A DNA stretch of 64,000 nt from Porticoccaceae bacterium (GTDB lineage: Bacteria > Pseudomonadota > Gammaproteobacteria > Pseudomonadales > Porticoccaceae): NCBI GenBank assembly GCA_902562425.1, contig CACETF010000002.1:124001-188000 (forward strand). The letters run 5' to 3'. The number at the start of each line of letters is the position of its first letter. Position 1 is the first letter of the stretch. Positions 36,439 to 45,389 of this stretch are shown piece by piece. A model generated the notes under the pieces. That model had not been told where the DNA came from, did no database searches, and saw nothing but the letters and a program-made list of their open reading frames with translations. The position numbers and the translations under genes are program-made.

Positions 36439-36657
36439 ATGAAGCACATTAGCGTGGGAGAACTCGTAGCAGTTTCTCCAAATAATCAATTGTGGAAGTG
36501 TAATTGTTGTTATCAAACACACCTTATGATTGGCAAGGTGTCGTTGAGAATGACCTGCGCAGAGGTGGAAGAATTAGCGATAATGTTAAGTGAGGTGATT
36601 AACAAACCTTTCTGTAACTGGAAAGATGACATCGAGGGATCGAAAGTTGTTAACTGA
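36439..36657 (+). CDS. Small Cys-rich protein under a Fur box
   Basis: 72 residues. WKCNCCYQTHLMIGKVSLRM places three close cysteines and a His, then a Cys in TCAEVEELAIML. The C-x-CC...H pattern followed by a helix resembles small conserved proteins of unknown role (DUF6686-like in my memory), often in iron-regulated loci. GGAGAGAAC precedes ATG 36439. Its end overlaps the next gene by 32 bases. It may bind a metal; unproven. Confidence 0.65.
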   Translation: MKHISVGELVAVSPNNQLWKCNCCYQTHLMIGKVSLRMTCAEVEELAIMLSEVINKPFCNWKDDIEGSKVVN

Positions 36658-36937
36658 GTACGGGTCAAAAGGTTACCTTATGGATGCTTTTGTTGACGGC
36701 AATATGTATCAGCTAAAAATCATTGATCCCACTACAGGAAGAGACCTGCTTCACTGGCGATTTGAAAATGAGTGTGCAGGTGATGGAGAAAGTAAACAGG
36801 TCCACGAGCTTTTCAAGCAGCTATTTATACTTTTAGCAAGGAATTTTGATAACAACGGTGAATGTTTACGTAAAGCTGGATTAAGGTCAAATTGCGATAC
36901 TGGTTTTTTATCTGTGCCAAAACTCGCAAGTGGATAA
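36626..36937 (+). CDS. Hypothetical protein in the Fur-flanked locus (103 aa)
   Basis: Starts inside the 3' end of the preceding gene. The body (GYLMDAFVDGNMYQLKIID, RDLLHWRFENECAGDG) has beta-strand/loop character, and the C-terminal half is helical with two cysteines. GGAAAG lies directly before ATG 36626; a later ATG at Met19 is possible. Not recognised. Overlap with the 72-residue gene suggests coupled translation. Confidence 0.5.
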   Translation: MTSRDRKLLTEYGSKGYLMDAFVDGNMYQLKIIDPTTGRDLLHWRFENECAGDGESKQVHELFKQLFILLARNFDNNGECLRKAGLRSNCDTGFLSVPKLASG

Positions 36938-37047
36938 GTCTCAACCCACTTGTGTTGATTTGACTGCAACTTAGTTACACATTTAGGCAGGAGAGTAGGT
37001 CATGGGAAGTATAGACAGCTATTTTTAGCAAAGTTTGCGAGATTGAT

Positions 37048-37794
37048 ATGTTAAGTGGTTTAAGACTAATTATTTTTACCATGAGTCTCACTTTTTGTGT
37101 TTTGGGCTGCTCTGCTGTGTCTATGGAACGATTTAATAATAATTTTTAAGTCAAACAGTCAGGAATTTATGAGAACTCAATGTCTAGACACGAAGAAGAG
37201 AAGGATTTGTCTGAGCAACTCAGCATAATGACAGGACATACTCGCGCCGGATTAGAACTCCTTATGCTTGGTGAATTCGACATAGCAGAGCCACACCTTA
37301 TGCTCACGATATCTGAGACAGATAAGGACCAAAAGGATAGTCTCAAAAGATTTGGGCTTAATGTGGAGCATTTTCATGAGCTCGCTACATTAATCCGAAT
37401 TGGAGAGACCGAAAAACTTGTCTTGGATAAAGCCCTGCTTTTGATAAGCGAAATAGAACGTATCTAAAAAGAAATTAGTAGCGATGCATTTAAAAACATT
37501 TTAACACTGTTGCGCTTCGCTTCAGAAGAATACTCTATTGCTCTGGTTGACAACATGGTTGTTGATACTAGTGATTATCAAGACGGCTGTGGTTCTATTC
37601 TTAAGGCAAAACATCAATCTAGGAAGATGCATCGAGCGATTTCTGGGAAGACCCGAGCAAAACTTGAGAATATTGAAAACTTGTGGGTTGATGGAGTAAT
37701 CCCAACGACAACACCAACCCCCGAAGATGATGTGTGGAAAAGTATTTCTCAGACCGTGGAAGACCTAAATACCTTTTGGGAGGATTTTCACTGA
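37048..37794 (+). pseudogene. Lipoprotein gene interrupted by two in-frame ochre codons
   Basis: One reading frame runs from ATG 37048 to the stop at 37792-37794 with TAA at 37147-37149 and 37465-37467 and no frameshift. Segment 1 (33 aa) is a lipoprotein signal (LIIFTMSLTFCVLGCSAVS). Segment 2 (MTGHTRAGLELLMLGEFDIA, EPHLMLTISETDKDQ, LNVEHFHELATLIRIGETEK) and segment 3 (ILTLLRFASEEYSIALVDNM, then a C-terminal acidic tail) together match, by memory, an unnamed family of exported proteins near iron-uptake genes with conserved GHxxxGxEL and EEYxIxxVDxxV motifs. The coding-like continuity on both sides of each stop argues for a recently inactivated gene. Each part alone would be seen as a separate short gene (37180-37467 and 37510-37794). 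Selective readthrough is possible but less likely. Confidence 0.75.
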
Positions 37795-38927
37795 GGTATT
37801 TTTTGTGTTTCGCTTCTTATCAGTTCGTCAGAATTAAGATGTTCAGTTGGTTTAATTTTTATACTTGAATCAGCCAGATCACTTGCATATCGAAAAAGTT
37901 TCTTTAGAACTCGGGATTCATACTCATCACCTAATTCAACGCCGCCTGAAGAGAGCAGCGTGGACCAAGTATCTCGCACATTTGACCAAAATAGTGATGT
38001 TTTTCTCCAGTATTCATGGCCGTCAGAAAAATTAAATCCTTCGATGAGATCATATCGGTTCACGCCTATCTCAAAAGCTAATACTTCGCTTCCAATATCC
38101 CACTTTTGATCTGATGTATCTTTATTATTTGACAATATAATCTTCCTATTGTCTTGCTCATGAATCCATCCCTTGGGCGTAATTGTGTGTCGATTCCTTC
38201 CGATCAAAATGTCATAATCACTTCTGACAGTATGCTCCCGTCTTGGTAGTGGTCGGCTAGTCAACTCGCTAGTCCATTGCGATACCTTTCCTGCATGTGT
38301 CCACTTGCCAGTAGATTCGTACCGAGGTGAATCGTCAACATGGAAAACTGCCTGAGACTAGGTTCCTTGGACATCCGACTCTTCTAAACTTTTAATGACC
38401 CAACGACCGTTACCTTGGTACTCTGATATAATCTGATCCTCATATTCCCAATCCTGTCTCAAGTGTTTCATTACAATCGGGGGGTACTCTGTTTTGTCCT
38501 CTCCTACCATCCTCATGACAAGTATATGCTGTAAGCTGATGAGGTTTTTTTATCGGCTATGGTAAAAGCATACTCTGTACCCTAAGACTGACAAGGACGA
38601 GCAATTTCATAATTATTTTTGAAAACCACGGTCTCTATAAACTCAAAGGCCACTCTGTACTCGCCCGTCATCGCTAGGATTACTTTTCGGTCTTTTTCGA
38701 AATTTGATCCGCCTGGTTTTTTTAAGCTTGACCATTGATCTTCCGGTCTTTCTGATAAAATGACGTCGATTCCTTGGGAAGTGCCGCCCCTCGGTTTCAT
38801 ATTTGGTCTATCCAAAAGATTGAAAGAAAATGTATATCTTAGATCATGATCTAGCTTTTTGTAGTGAGCCTCGCTTTTTTCAGCCCCAGGGGCTATGAGA
38901 CTGAGTACTGCGATAACTAATAGGACT
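37788..38927 (-). pseudogene. DUF6607 family protein, decayed
   Basis: Pieces on the minus strand rebuild one DUF6607 protein. 38911-38582: signal peptide (LLVIAVLSLIAPGA), LDHDLRYTFSFNLLDRPNMK, KDRKVILAMTGEYRVAFEF, stop TAG where the family has Trp (NNYEIARPCQS-stop-GTEY). Then a frame change at a run of seven A to ISLQHILVMRM, VMKHLRQDWEYEDQIISEY and a second TAG at a conserved Trp (SDVQGT-stop-SQAVFHVDDSPRYES). From 38264 on: RPLPRREHTVRSDYDILIG and KGWIHEQDNRKIILSN to the end at 37788. The signal-peptide start also needs a one-base change. Both nonsense codons are TGG to TAG. Neighbours are a haem-monooxygenase-like gene and a Fur box, so the product probably served iron or haem use. Its end overlaps the convergent lipoprotein pseudogene by seven bases. 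Confidence 0.8.
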
Positions 38928-39234
38928 TATTCAAATAATGACCTCAAAGCCTTCAAACACTGGATGTCCGACATACAAATGCCGATGCTTACCAGCAACT
39001 CGATGCGAATCCTTAAAAGATCTTGATTTTGTCCAACTTTCAAAAGCTTCTCTTGAGTGCCAAGTGCTGTGAGATGCATATAGTGTGTGATGGTCTTCTT
39101 GAGCTCCCTTAGTAAGATCGAAAGTTTCAAAGCCAGAAACATCACTCAATCTTGTTTTTCGCTCTTTCCAAAGGCTCTCAAACGTCTCCTCTTTTTTTTG
39201 TAGAGACTTTAAACCTATTCATTGCAATGTACAT
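38928..39234 (-). pseudogene. Antibiotic-biosynthesis-monooxygenase (IsdG/HmuD-like haem oxygenase) gene with a frameshift
   Basis: The frame from ATG 39234 starts MYIAMNRFKVSTKK, a typical ABM-domain start, then stops after 18 codons. If the run of eight A (minus strand, near 39192-39199) is shortened by one, translation continues KEETFESLWKERKTRLSDVS, then GFETFDLTKGAQEDHHTLYA, SHSTWHSREAFESWTKS and YVGHPVFEGFEVII to 38928. That is a complete ~100-residue ABM protein with the catalytic His region of haem-degrading members. So it is one base out of frame: a sequencing error, slippage site or real break. It lies 45 bases from a Fur box and just before the DUF6607 remnant. Confidence 0.8.
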
Positions 39235-39268
39235 ATGACTCGCTACAAAATTAAATTTTTAGATATAT

Positions 39269-39283
39269 CGATAATCATTATCG
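39269..39283 (-). promoter_or_regulatory. Fur box, perfect 7-1-7 palindrome
   Basis: CGATAATCATTATCG, 35 bases before the ATG of the haem-monooxygenase-like gene. Matches the Fur consensus at 12 of 14 positions and is a perfect inverted repeat. Confidence 0.75.
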
Positions 39284-39398
39284 TCTAGGCTATTTTTATG
39301 GGATTGTCTCATCAAGGGAGACATATCTTTTCATTTGTCTATTCTCCTAGCCCTTTGATTTAGTCGATTTATGCTCTTTAAGGTCAGAGAATGATTTT

Positions 39399-39974
39399 TT
39401 AAACCTTTCGCGACCAGCGGAGGACTAAGAAAGTTAATATCACAAAAATTGGCAAATCAAGGAAGGTGGTGTAGGTTAGCCAAAAGTCCTCTGAAAAATT
39501 TTCGGCTACCAAGTAATTGCCGAGAGCACCGAATGCTCCAGTTAAACTCATTCCTACGGCAAGGCGATCATGATGAAGCGCTCCACCGGGTAAATAACGC
39601 TCAAAACGAGCTCCAAAGTAAGCTCCCTTTCTCAACACTCCATCTAAGAAAAACATCGATGCTGTTAGTAAGCCAAGCGCTGTACCTTTCATTTGCACCC
39701 AGTAATCGTCTTGCAAAACGAGGGAAAAGATACCTGAAATAAATAACATAATTGTTCCAAACACGGCGAAGCCACCCAGGAGATCCACCTTGACAAAACG
39801 TTGTGTTATAAGCAGAGCCAACCCTCCAGCTACTCCAACCAAGGCAGCAAAAACTAAATCTTCTGTGATTTTTCCAGCAATAAAAAATAAGGCACCTAGA
39901 CCCAGATCCGCGTAAACAGAATACTTATTTTTCTCCCACTTATGTTGTTGGATATTCTCGTTCGAGTTGTTCAT
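39399..39974 (-). CDS. YciB/IspZ (septation protein A) family membrane protein
   Basis: 191 residues with five or six membrane helices. Family features: AALVGVAGGLALLITQR near residue 45, FVFGTIMLFISGIFSLVLQDDYWVQMKG-like second block (FSLVLQDDYWVQMKGTALG), MFFLDGVLRKGAYFG, and a final WLTYTTFLDLP. YciB is an inner-membrane protein linked to cell-envelope synthesis, interacting with division and elongation proteins in E. coli. Here it stands alone in a low-density region, and is longer at the N terminus than some relatives. Confidence 0.85.
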   Translation of the reverse strand: MNNSNENIQQHKWEKNKYSVYADLGLGALFFIAGKITEDLVFAALVGVAGGLALLITQRFVKVDLLGGFAVFGTIMLFISGIFSLVLQDDYWVQMKGTALGLLTASMFFLDGVLRKGAYFGARFERYLPGGALHHDRLAVGMSLTGAFGALGNYLVAENFSEDFWLTYTTFLDLPIFVILTFLVLRWSRKV

Positions 39975-40470
39975 TTCTTAATAAAAAAGCTCCATAAAAG
40001 GATTAGTGAAAATATCCGTAAATCTGCAGAAAAAGAAGTTGAAGAGAAAAGAAAACCCGAAAAGAAAAGCACGAGTATTCTCATTTAGACATATTCCACA
40101 TTGTTTCAGACAGTTGATCAGCAAGTTATAACAAATCTTGATGAACCAAAGGACAGTCTTTCATCTAGCGATAATCCATGAATTACAGTAATGTGATCAA
40201 TTATAATGCAACTGACTTGGCAACATTCAGGCAATAGATAATCCAATGTGACAAGGTATTTTACAGATAGTAAAAGTGCAACTCTATGTGTAGCGGAGAA
40301 TAGTTTAAAAGTAATGGTAATCTATGGATACTTCAATATCTTTCTATCTTTGTAAGATCCTTTCACACTGTACTGACCACTTTAGTCGTAACTCCCATAA
40401 CTCCCATATTGTGTTTAATAGATCAAAACGATAGAAGGGTATAAATTTTTAGTGCGAGGTTGGCCAGAGA
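39975..40470. other. Non-coding stretch between YciB-like gene and tRNA-Phe
   Basis: About 500 A/T-rich bases. A Lys-rich short frame near 40000-40090 is probably chance. I looked for a second copy of the tRNA 3' end (an attachment site) and saw none here. Confidence 0.35.
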
Positions 40471-40546
40471 TGGTGCCCAGGGGCGGAATCGAACCACCGA
40501 CACGAGGATTTTCAGTCCACTGCTCTACCGACTGAGCTACCTGGGC
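40471..40546 (-). tRNA. tRNA-Phe (GAA)
   Basis: The minus strand reads GCCCAGGTAGCTCAG at the 5' end, with acceptor stem GCCCAGG/CCTGGGC, D-arm GCTCAGTCGGTAGAGC, anticodon loop CTGAAAA (GAA), T-arm GTTCGATTCC and encoded CCA. 76 bases. Follows yggX as in many gammaproteobacteria. Confidence 0.97.
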
Positions 40547-40670
40547 ATTGTATTACTGCTCATTTACCAAATTTTATATTTGCAGCGAGAACAGATTCTG
40601 ATTATTTTATTTGGTTCGCCATAGCGGCGATGTGTATTAAAACTTTTGACCTGACCTTCGTCAAGGATTA

Positions 40671-40940
40671 TTAATTGTCAGGAACATAACCTTCAGCGCT
40701 GTCGTAATTTTCACCGGAGAGAAATTTTAGCCGTTGCTCTGCTAGGTAGGTGCGCGCGCTGTGGTCTAACATGTTGAGTCTTTTTTCATTAATAAGAGTC
40801 GTTTGGTGAGCAATCCAATCGTCCCAAGCTTTTTGTGAGACCTCCTCAAACATTAATTGTCCTTGGGGCCCTGGAAATGGCGGTTTTAACAGCCCCGCAA
40901 GTTCTTGTTTGTATTTTCTACAAAAAACTTTTCTTGCCAT
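40671..40940 (-). CDS. yggX: YggX, probable Fe(II)-trafficking protein
   Basis: 89 residues. Seen: MARKVFCRKYKQELAGLLKPP, PGPQGQLMFEEVSQKAWDDW, and a C terminus EQRLKFLSGENYDSAEGYVPD, all family signatures; the N-terminal Cys is kept. YggX protects Fe-S clusters and helps iron handling under oxidative stress. It lies 59 bases after mutY, whose product carries a [4Fe-4S] cluster, the standard pairing. Confidence 0.96.
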   Translation of the reverse strand: MARKVFCRKYKQELAGLLKPPFPGPQGQLMFEEVSQKAWDDWIAHQTTLINEKRLNMLDHSARTYLAEQRLKFLSGENYDSAEGYVPDN

Positions 40941-40999
40941 AATTTACTTCTCTCTCAGAAACGTCTGAATGTCATGAATATTGATTGTATCATTGCACA

Positions 41000-42046
41000 C
41001 TAGTTGTTCAGTTGCTCCAATAAAGAAACCACCGGAGCCGGCATTCCCAATGAAACAGGCGTGTTAGGATTATACCAGCGTTCTCGACACGTTTTTCGAG
41101 TAGTTTGTCCTTTTAGTTCCCTCGCGTGAATTAAAATCGGTACATAGTCTAGATGGTAATGGCTAAATGTGTGACGACTGGTTGCAAGAGTGCGACTTTC
41201 AATAGACTTAAGACCCAATTCTCGTAATATCAAGTCAAGCTCCTGCATTTTACTGATTTGAGGAAACACCCATAGACCTCCCCAGATGCCTTGTGATTTA
41301 TTTTTCCGAAGTAAATATCCGAGTTTTTTATTATAAATCATCAGGAAATGTGTTGTTTTTACTGGCAGACTTGTTTTGGGTTTTTTTTGGGGATACTTTT
41401 GCTGTGTGCCACTTAGAAATGCTTTGCAGCCAGTTGTTATTGGACAGAGATGACATTTTGGTTGAGAGATGCAAACAGTCGCGCCAAGATCCATCATCGC
41501 CTGACTAAAGGAGTCGGTATTTCGTAATGGAGTTAGTTCTTCTGAAATAGACCAGAGATTTTTTAATGGACGTGTGTGGCCCGGCCAGCCGTCTATTGCA
41601 GCAAAGCGCGATAGCACACGCTTGACATTGCCATCTAATATTGCTCCCCGCTTTTTGAAGGCAATAGAGCGTATCGCTCCGGCAGTAGATCGTCCAATTC
41701 CTGGCAATGTGATGAGTGTGGCAATATCCGACGGGAAACAACCACTGAGCTCATTAGCAACTATATTAGCAGTCCGATGTAAATTTCTAGCTCGAGCATA
41801 GTATCCGAGTCCAGTCCAATAATGTAACACCTCATCAATAGAGGCATTAGAGAGTTCTCTCACATCTGGGAAACGCCTCGTAAAGCGCTCAAAATAGGGG
41901 ATAACAGTATTCACACGAGTCTGCTGTAGCATGATTTCTGAAATCCACACTGAATACGCTGAGATATTTTTTTGCCAAGGCAAGTTATCTCGGCCTGATA
42001 CAAGGAACCATTTTAAAATAGCATTCTGGAATTCTTGTGTTGTCAT
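41000..42046 (-). CDS. mutY: A/G-specific adenine glycosylase
   Basis: Removes adenine mispaired with 8-oxoguanine. 348 residues. Helix-hairpin-helix LPGIGRSTAGAI with catalytic Asp in ILDGNVKRVL, catalytic Glu in SEIMLQQTRVNTVIPYF, and the [4Fe-4S] ligands C-x6-C-x2-C-x5-C (CISQPKCHLCPITTGC). A C-terminal NUDIX-like domain contains the SRHTFSHYHLDY recognition segment. Five bases after asmA; convergent-order neighbours are usual. Confidence 0.96.
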   Translation of the reverse strand: MTTQEFQNAILKWFLVSGRDNLPWQKNISAYSVWISEIMLQQTRVNTVIPYFERFTRRFPDVRELSNASIDEVLHYWTGLGYYARARNLHRTANIVANELSGCFPSDIATLITLPGIGRSTAGAIRSIAFKKRGAILDGNVKRVLSRFAAIDGWPGHTRPLKNLWSISEELTPLRNTDSFSQAMMDLGATVCISQPKCHLCPITTGCKAFLSGTQQKYPQKKPKTSLPVKTTHFLMIYNKKLGYLLRKNKSQGIWGGLWVFPQISKMQELDLILRELGLKSIESRTLATSRHTFSHYHLDYVPILIHARELKGQTTRKTCRERWYNPNTPVSLGMPAPVVSLLEQLNN

Positions 42047-42051
42047 AGAAG

Positions 42052-43866
42052 TTATAAATCTGAAAGCTTCCTAAAGAGATCTGATAGCACTTTATTTTTT
42101 ATCACGCCTCCTAACACATCCATGTTTGGAAAACACATCGGTGGACTCATCGCTGATATATTACCCTTGCAGGTGAAAGGAATATCCTGACTATTCATGC
42201 TGAGTTTGTTGAAACAACTATCTTGTGCGTTAGATCGATCATTGAGTCGAGCTTTTAACAGGAATTGATAGTCTTTAGACCGTATATCGACAGCACCATG
42301 CAAATTCAAATCTATGTTTTCTGTGCCAGAAGTTAGCTCTTTGACCATAAGACTACCTGATCGTACTTCAAACTCAGCGCTGAGATCTTGTAGAAGGGTT
42401 CCAGTCGGCCAAATTTTAGAGGACCGGGATCCTTCAAGTAAAGTAACAGCTGAGCACAACGTCTGCTCCAAATTAAGTTCAGAGTAACGGGGCTGCATCA
42501 CAAAAATCTCTCCACTACCGACCGTAGAATTAAGAACATTTTCTAAACCGATACCATTGAAGGCCAAGTCAAGGTCCATACTCAAAGATCCATTTGTGTC
42601 GGAATTGCCTGTAATTGCGGGCAGCATGGATGCGAGATTTATGGTAGCAAGGTTTATTTTAAATTCAGACCTTGGAATATTTTCCTGTAAATTAACAAGA
42701 CCTGTTAAGTCTGCGTAACCCCCGAATAAGTCTGCATTCAATGTATTCAGTTGAATAATTGATTCAAAGCTTGAAAAATTTGCATACACATTGGAAATTT
42801 CAAATTCATCCATCCTAAGTTGCTCTAGATCAATTTCTATTTGTGTTGCGCCCGGCCACATAATCAAAGGAGCAAGAGGAGAGAGTAATATTGAATACTG
42901 AACCTCTGTAATTTGTTGCTTTGTTTCCTCAACTTTCGGGAGGTAATTGCTCAGGTTAAACGATTTCGCTGATAATAATATTTGAAGGTTTTGATTTAAG
43001 GCATCACTAACCAAATTGAATACCAGTGGCTGACCGTCAATGCTCAATGATCCGTCAAGGTGTGCCGTTTTGGAAGCTATGAAATCAAATTCGGCGGTCG
43101 CGCCGATGCTTCTTAATGACCTCTCTCCTCGCATTTTTGGTATTGAAAATTGTGGAAAATGATAATTTAGAATCTCTGTCAGACCTAATAAATTTATATT
43201 TCTAGTTTCTAAGTTGCCAGTAATTGAGCCAGATGCTCCGTCGATTAGCGTTTGCCCCTCAATTTTCCCTAGCTGGCTTTCGATTTCAAAGTTCGGAATT
43301 TTTAATATTTGCGACGGGATGTCCACACCTAGGGAGGTTGTAATATTTAATTTAAGTTTTTCGAGAATGGTAATTTCTAGCTCTACCGGAAAAGTTCTCC
43401 CTTGCCCCGAAATATTGTCGACCTTCAACTGAATATCGGACAAGCTTAATTTTGACCAAGGCTTGGATTGGGTGTGCACCTTTGCGTTCACTAGATGTAC
43501 GCTATCAATAACATCTACTGATGCAGGATCGGTGATCCATTGATTTGATTGGGTGCGGATGCTTGACTTCAGGAAGCTAAATAGTACCCCCCAGTTCGCG
43601 GTAAGGGACAATCTTTCCGCACTGATGTAATTTCCCTCAGAGAATTTCCATTCAATTAAGTTCATAGCTAGGCCTGGATAAGGGAAGACCATCACATCGA
43701 TCTCACCATCTATCTTTACCTGAAATCCAGAATCCACAGTAATTTTTTGAAGAGTAGGACGTAAATCGTTCGGATCGAATGTAAGATTCAAATACACAAG
43801 CACGAGAGTGAATAGGCCACCAATGATTACCCCCAACGAGACCACTACTTTAAAGAGTCGATACAA
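42052..43866 (-). CDS. AsmA-family outer-membrane/lipid-transport protein
   Basis: 604 residues: one N-terminal helix (VVVSLGVIIGGLFTLVLVY), then the AsmA domain (DPNDLRPTLQKITVDSGFQ, the start motif of the family) and a long repetitive beta-structure, ending with the AsmA_2-type segment (RYSELNLEQTLCSAVTLLEG and the VQSGSLMVKELTSGTENIDLNLHG-like block). AsmA-like proteins are periplasmic, inner-membrane-anchored beta-grooves thought to carry phospholipids. Upstream of mutY with five bases between. Confidence 0.9.
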   Translation of the reverse strand: MYRLFKVVVSLGVIIGGLFTLVLVYLNLTFDPNDLRPTLQKITVDSGFQVKIDGEIDVMVFPYPGLAMNLIEWKFSEGNYISAERLSLTANWGVLFSFLKSSIRTQSNQWITDPASVDVIDSVHLVNAKVHTQSKPWSKLSLSDIQLKVDNISGQGRTFPVELEITILEKLKLNITTSLGVDIPSQILKIPNFEIESQLGKIEGQTLIDGASGSITGNLETRNINLLGLTEILNYHFPQFSIPKMRGERSLRSIGATAEFDFIASKTAHLDGSLSIDGQPLVFNLVSDALNQNLQILLSAKSFNLSNYLPKVEETKQQITEVQYSILLSPLAPLIMWPGATQIEIDLEQLRMDEFEISNVYANFSSFESIIQLNTLNADLFGGYADLTGLVNLQENIPRSEFKINLATINLASMLPAITGNSDTNGSLSMDLDLAFNGIGLENVLNSTVGSGEIFVMQPRYSELNLEQTLCSAVTLLEGSRSSKIWPTGTLLQDLSAEFEVRSGSLMVKELTSGTENIDLNLHGAVDIRSKDYQFLLKARLNDRSNAQDSCFNKLSMNSQDIPFTCKGNISAMSPPMCFPNMDVLGGVIKNKVLSDLFRKLSDL

Positions 43867-44087
43867 AAAATTGTCCTTAACAATGGGTGATCTTTTAAAT
43901 ATGAGTTGTGCGCTCTATCATTTTCCTAAATGTTACGCATGTACCATTGATAATTTTAGGATAGCTGAATTGGTTGAAAATAACACATTAATGTTTGAAG
44001 CGAGGGATATTCTTATCGGAGGTTTTTTTCAGTATACTCGGATGGTATTTTAATTTCTCAATTTGTGGCTAACTTTTGGAGAGAGTC

Positions 44088-44681
44088 ATGTCTGATCGTA
44101 AAGTGAAGGTGACGCGCGAAACTTTGGAGTCACAGATATCTGTGACAATAAATCTTGATGGAAAGGGACGAGGCAACTTTGACACTCCAGTCGCCTTTTT
44201 AAATCATATGCTTGATCAAGTAGCGCGACACGGTCTTCTCGATGTAGACATCGAAGCTTGCGGTGACACTCATATAGATGATCATCACACTGTAGAGGAT
44301 ATTGGGATTACTTTTGGCATGGCTCTTGCCAAAGTTGTGGAGGATAAAGTGGGCTTAGTTCGGTATGGCTGCGCTTATGTGCCCCTCGATGAATCCCTAT
44401 CTCGGGTGGTATTAGATTTTTCAGGTCGTCCTGGATTGGTTATGAATGCAGATTTCGTTCGTGGTCGTGTGGGTGACTTTGACGTTGATTTAGTGAGAGA
44501 ATTTTTTCAAGGTGTGGTGAATCATTCACTGATAACCTTACACATCGATAATCTTCGTGGCGCAAATGCACACCATCAGGTAGAGACAATTTTTAAAGCG
44601 TTTGGACGAGCGCTCCGCATGGCGGCTACTATTGATCACCGAATTCCTAATCTTTTACCCTCTACTAAAGGTATTCTCTAG
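44088..44681 (+). CDS. hisB: Imidazoleglycerol-phosphate dehydratase
   Basis: 197 residues. GGAGAG nine bases before ATG 44088 fixes the start. Metal-binding His motifs [13 protein letters not shown] and [16 protein letters not shown], and the C-terminal [15 protein letters not shown], are all kept. Monofunctional dehydratase, without the phosphatase domain of the E. coli fusion. Sixth step of histidine synthesis. Thirty-six bases before hisH. Confidence 0.96.
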   Translation: MSDRKVKVTRETLESQISVTINLDGKGRGNFDTPVAFLNHMLDQVARHGLLDVDIEACGDTHIDDHHTVEDIGITFGMALAKVVEDKVGLVRYGCAYVPLDESLSRVVLDFSGRPGLVMNADFVRGRVGDFDVDLVREFFQGVVNHSLITLHIDNLRGANAHHQVETIFKAFGRALRMAATIDHRIPNLLPSTKGIL

Positions 44682-44717
44682 ATTAGTATTTTATTTTTAG
44701 CAAAAATAGCGTGATAT

Positions 44718-45362
44718 ATGAGAAAGAAATCTTTGAATATTGCCGTAATTGATTATGGAATGGGTAATTTGCATTCTGTATCAAAGGCTCTGCAGAGAGT
44801 TTCTCCAGAAGCAAGGGTAACAGTCACCTCAAACGCCCAAATAATAAATACCGCTGACCGAGTCGTTTTTCCGGGGGTGGGAGCAATTGGCGATTGCATG
44901 ACAGAGATTATTCGACTCGAGTTAGATGATGCTCTGGTAGGGGTGATCCGAAATAAGCCAGTTCTTGCAATTTGCGTGGGAATGCAAGCACTCATGACGC
45001 ATAGTGAGGAAAGTGGGGGTGTCGAGTGTTTGGGATACTTGTCAGGAAATGTCAAACGTTTTCGTGGTGGAACCGTCAATGGAACGCGATTAAAGGTGCC
45101 ACATATGGGTTGGAACGAGGTGCATCAAACCAAGTCTCATGCTTTGTGGAGAGGAATAGAGCAGAATGCAAGGATGTATTTTGTCCACAGCTACTACGTG
45201 GAGGTAGAGAGTGACGTCCTTAATGCTGGGACCTGTAACTATGGAGTTCCGTTTTCGGCAGCTATCGAGTGTGAAAATTTATTTGCGGTGCAGTTCCATC
45301 CCGAGAAGAGTGCTGGGGATGGCTTACAAATGTTGGAAAACTTTACGCAATGGAACATATAG
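44718..45362 (+). CDS. hisH: Imidazole glycerol phosphate synthase, glutaminase subunit
   Basis: 214 residues, class I glutamine amidotransferase. Catalytic Cys in LAICVGMQALM, and the His-Glu pair in QFHPEKS. VPHMGWNEV and YFVHSYYVE are HisH signatures. It supplies ammonia to HisF, which normally follows with hisA; here hisH is the end of the group and the convergent selU comes next. hisA and hisF must lie elsewhere. Confidence 0.95.
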   Translation: MRKKSLNIAVIDYGMGNLHSVSKALQRVSPEARVTVTSNAQIINTADRVVFPGVGAIGDCMTEIIRLELDDALVGVIRNKPVLAICVGMQALMTHSEESGGVECLGYLSGNVKRFRGGTVNGTRLKVPHMGWNEVHQTKSHALWRGIEQNARMYFVHSYYVEVESDVLNAGTCNYGVPFSAAIECENLFAVQFHPEKSAGDGLQMLENFTQWNI

Positions 45363-45389
45363 CAGAAAGCAAGGCTAGGGATTAGATAC

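Noticed and set aside
38927-39145. 72-codon frame overlapping the haem-monooxygenase-like gene
   Set aside because: The overlapping frame has the ABM homology; this one is its shadow.
40471-40546. Attachment site at the tRNA-Phe 3' end
   Set aside because: No direct repeat of the tRNA end and no integrase were seen in the window.
45363-45389. CTAGG...CCTAG inverted repeat between hisH and selU as a terminator
   Set aside because: Five pairs with a long loop and no T-run on either strand.
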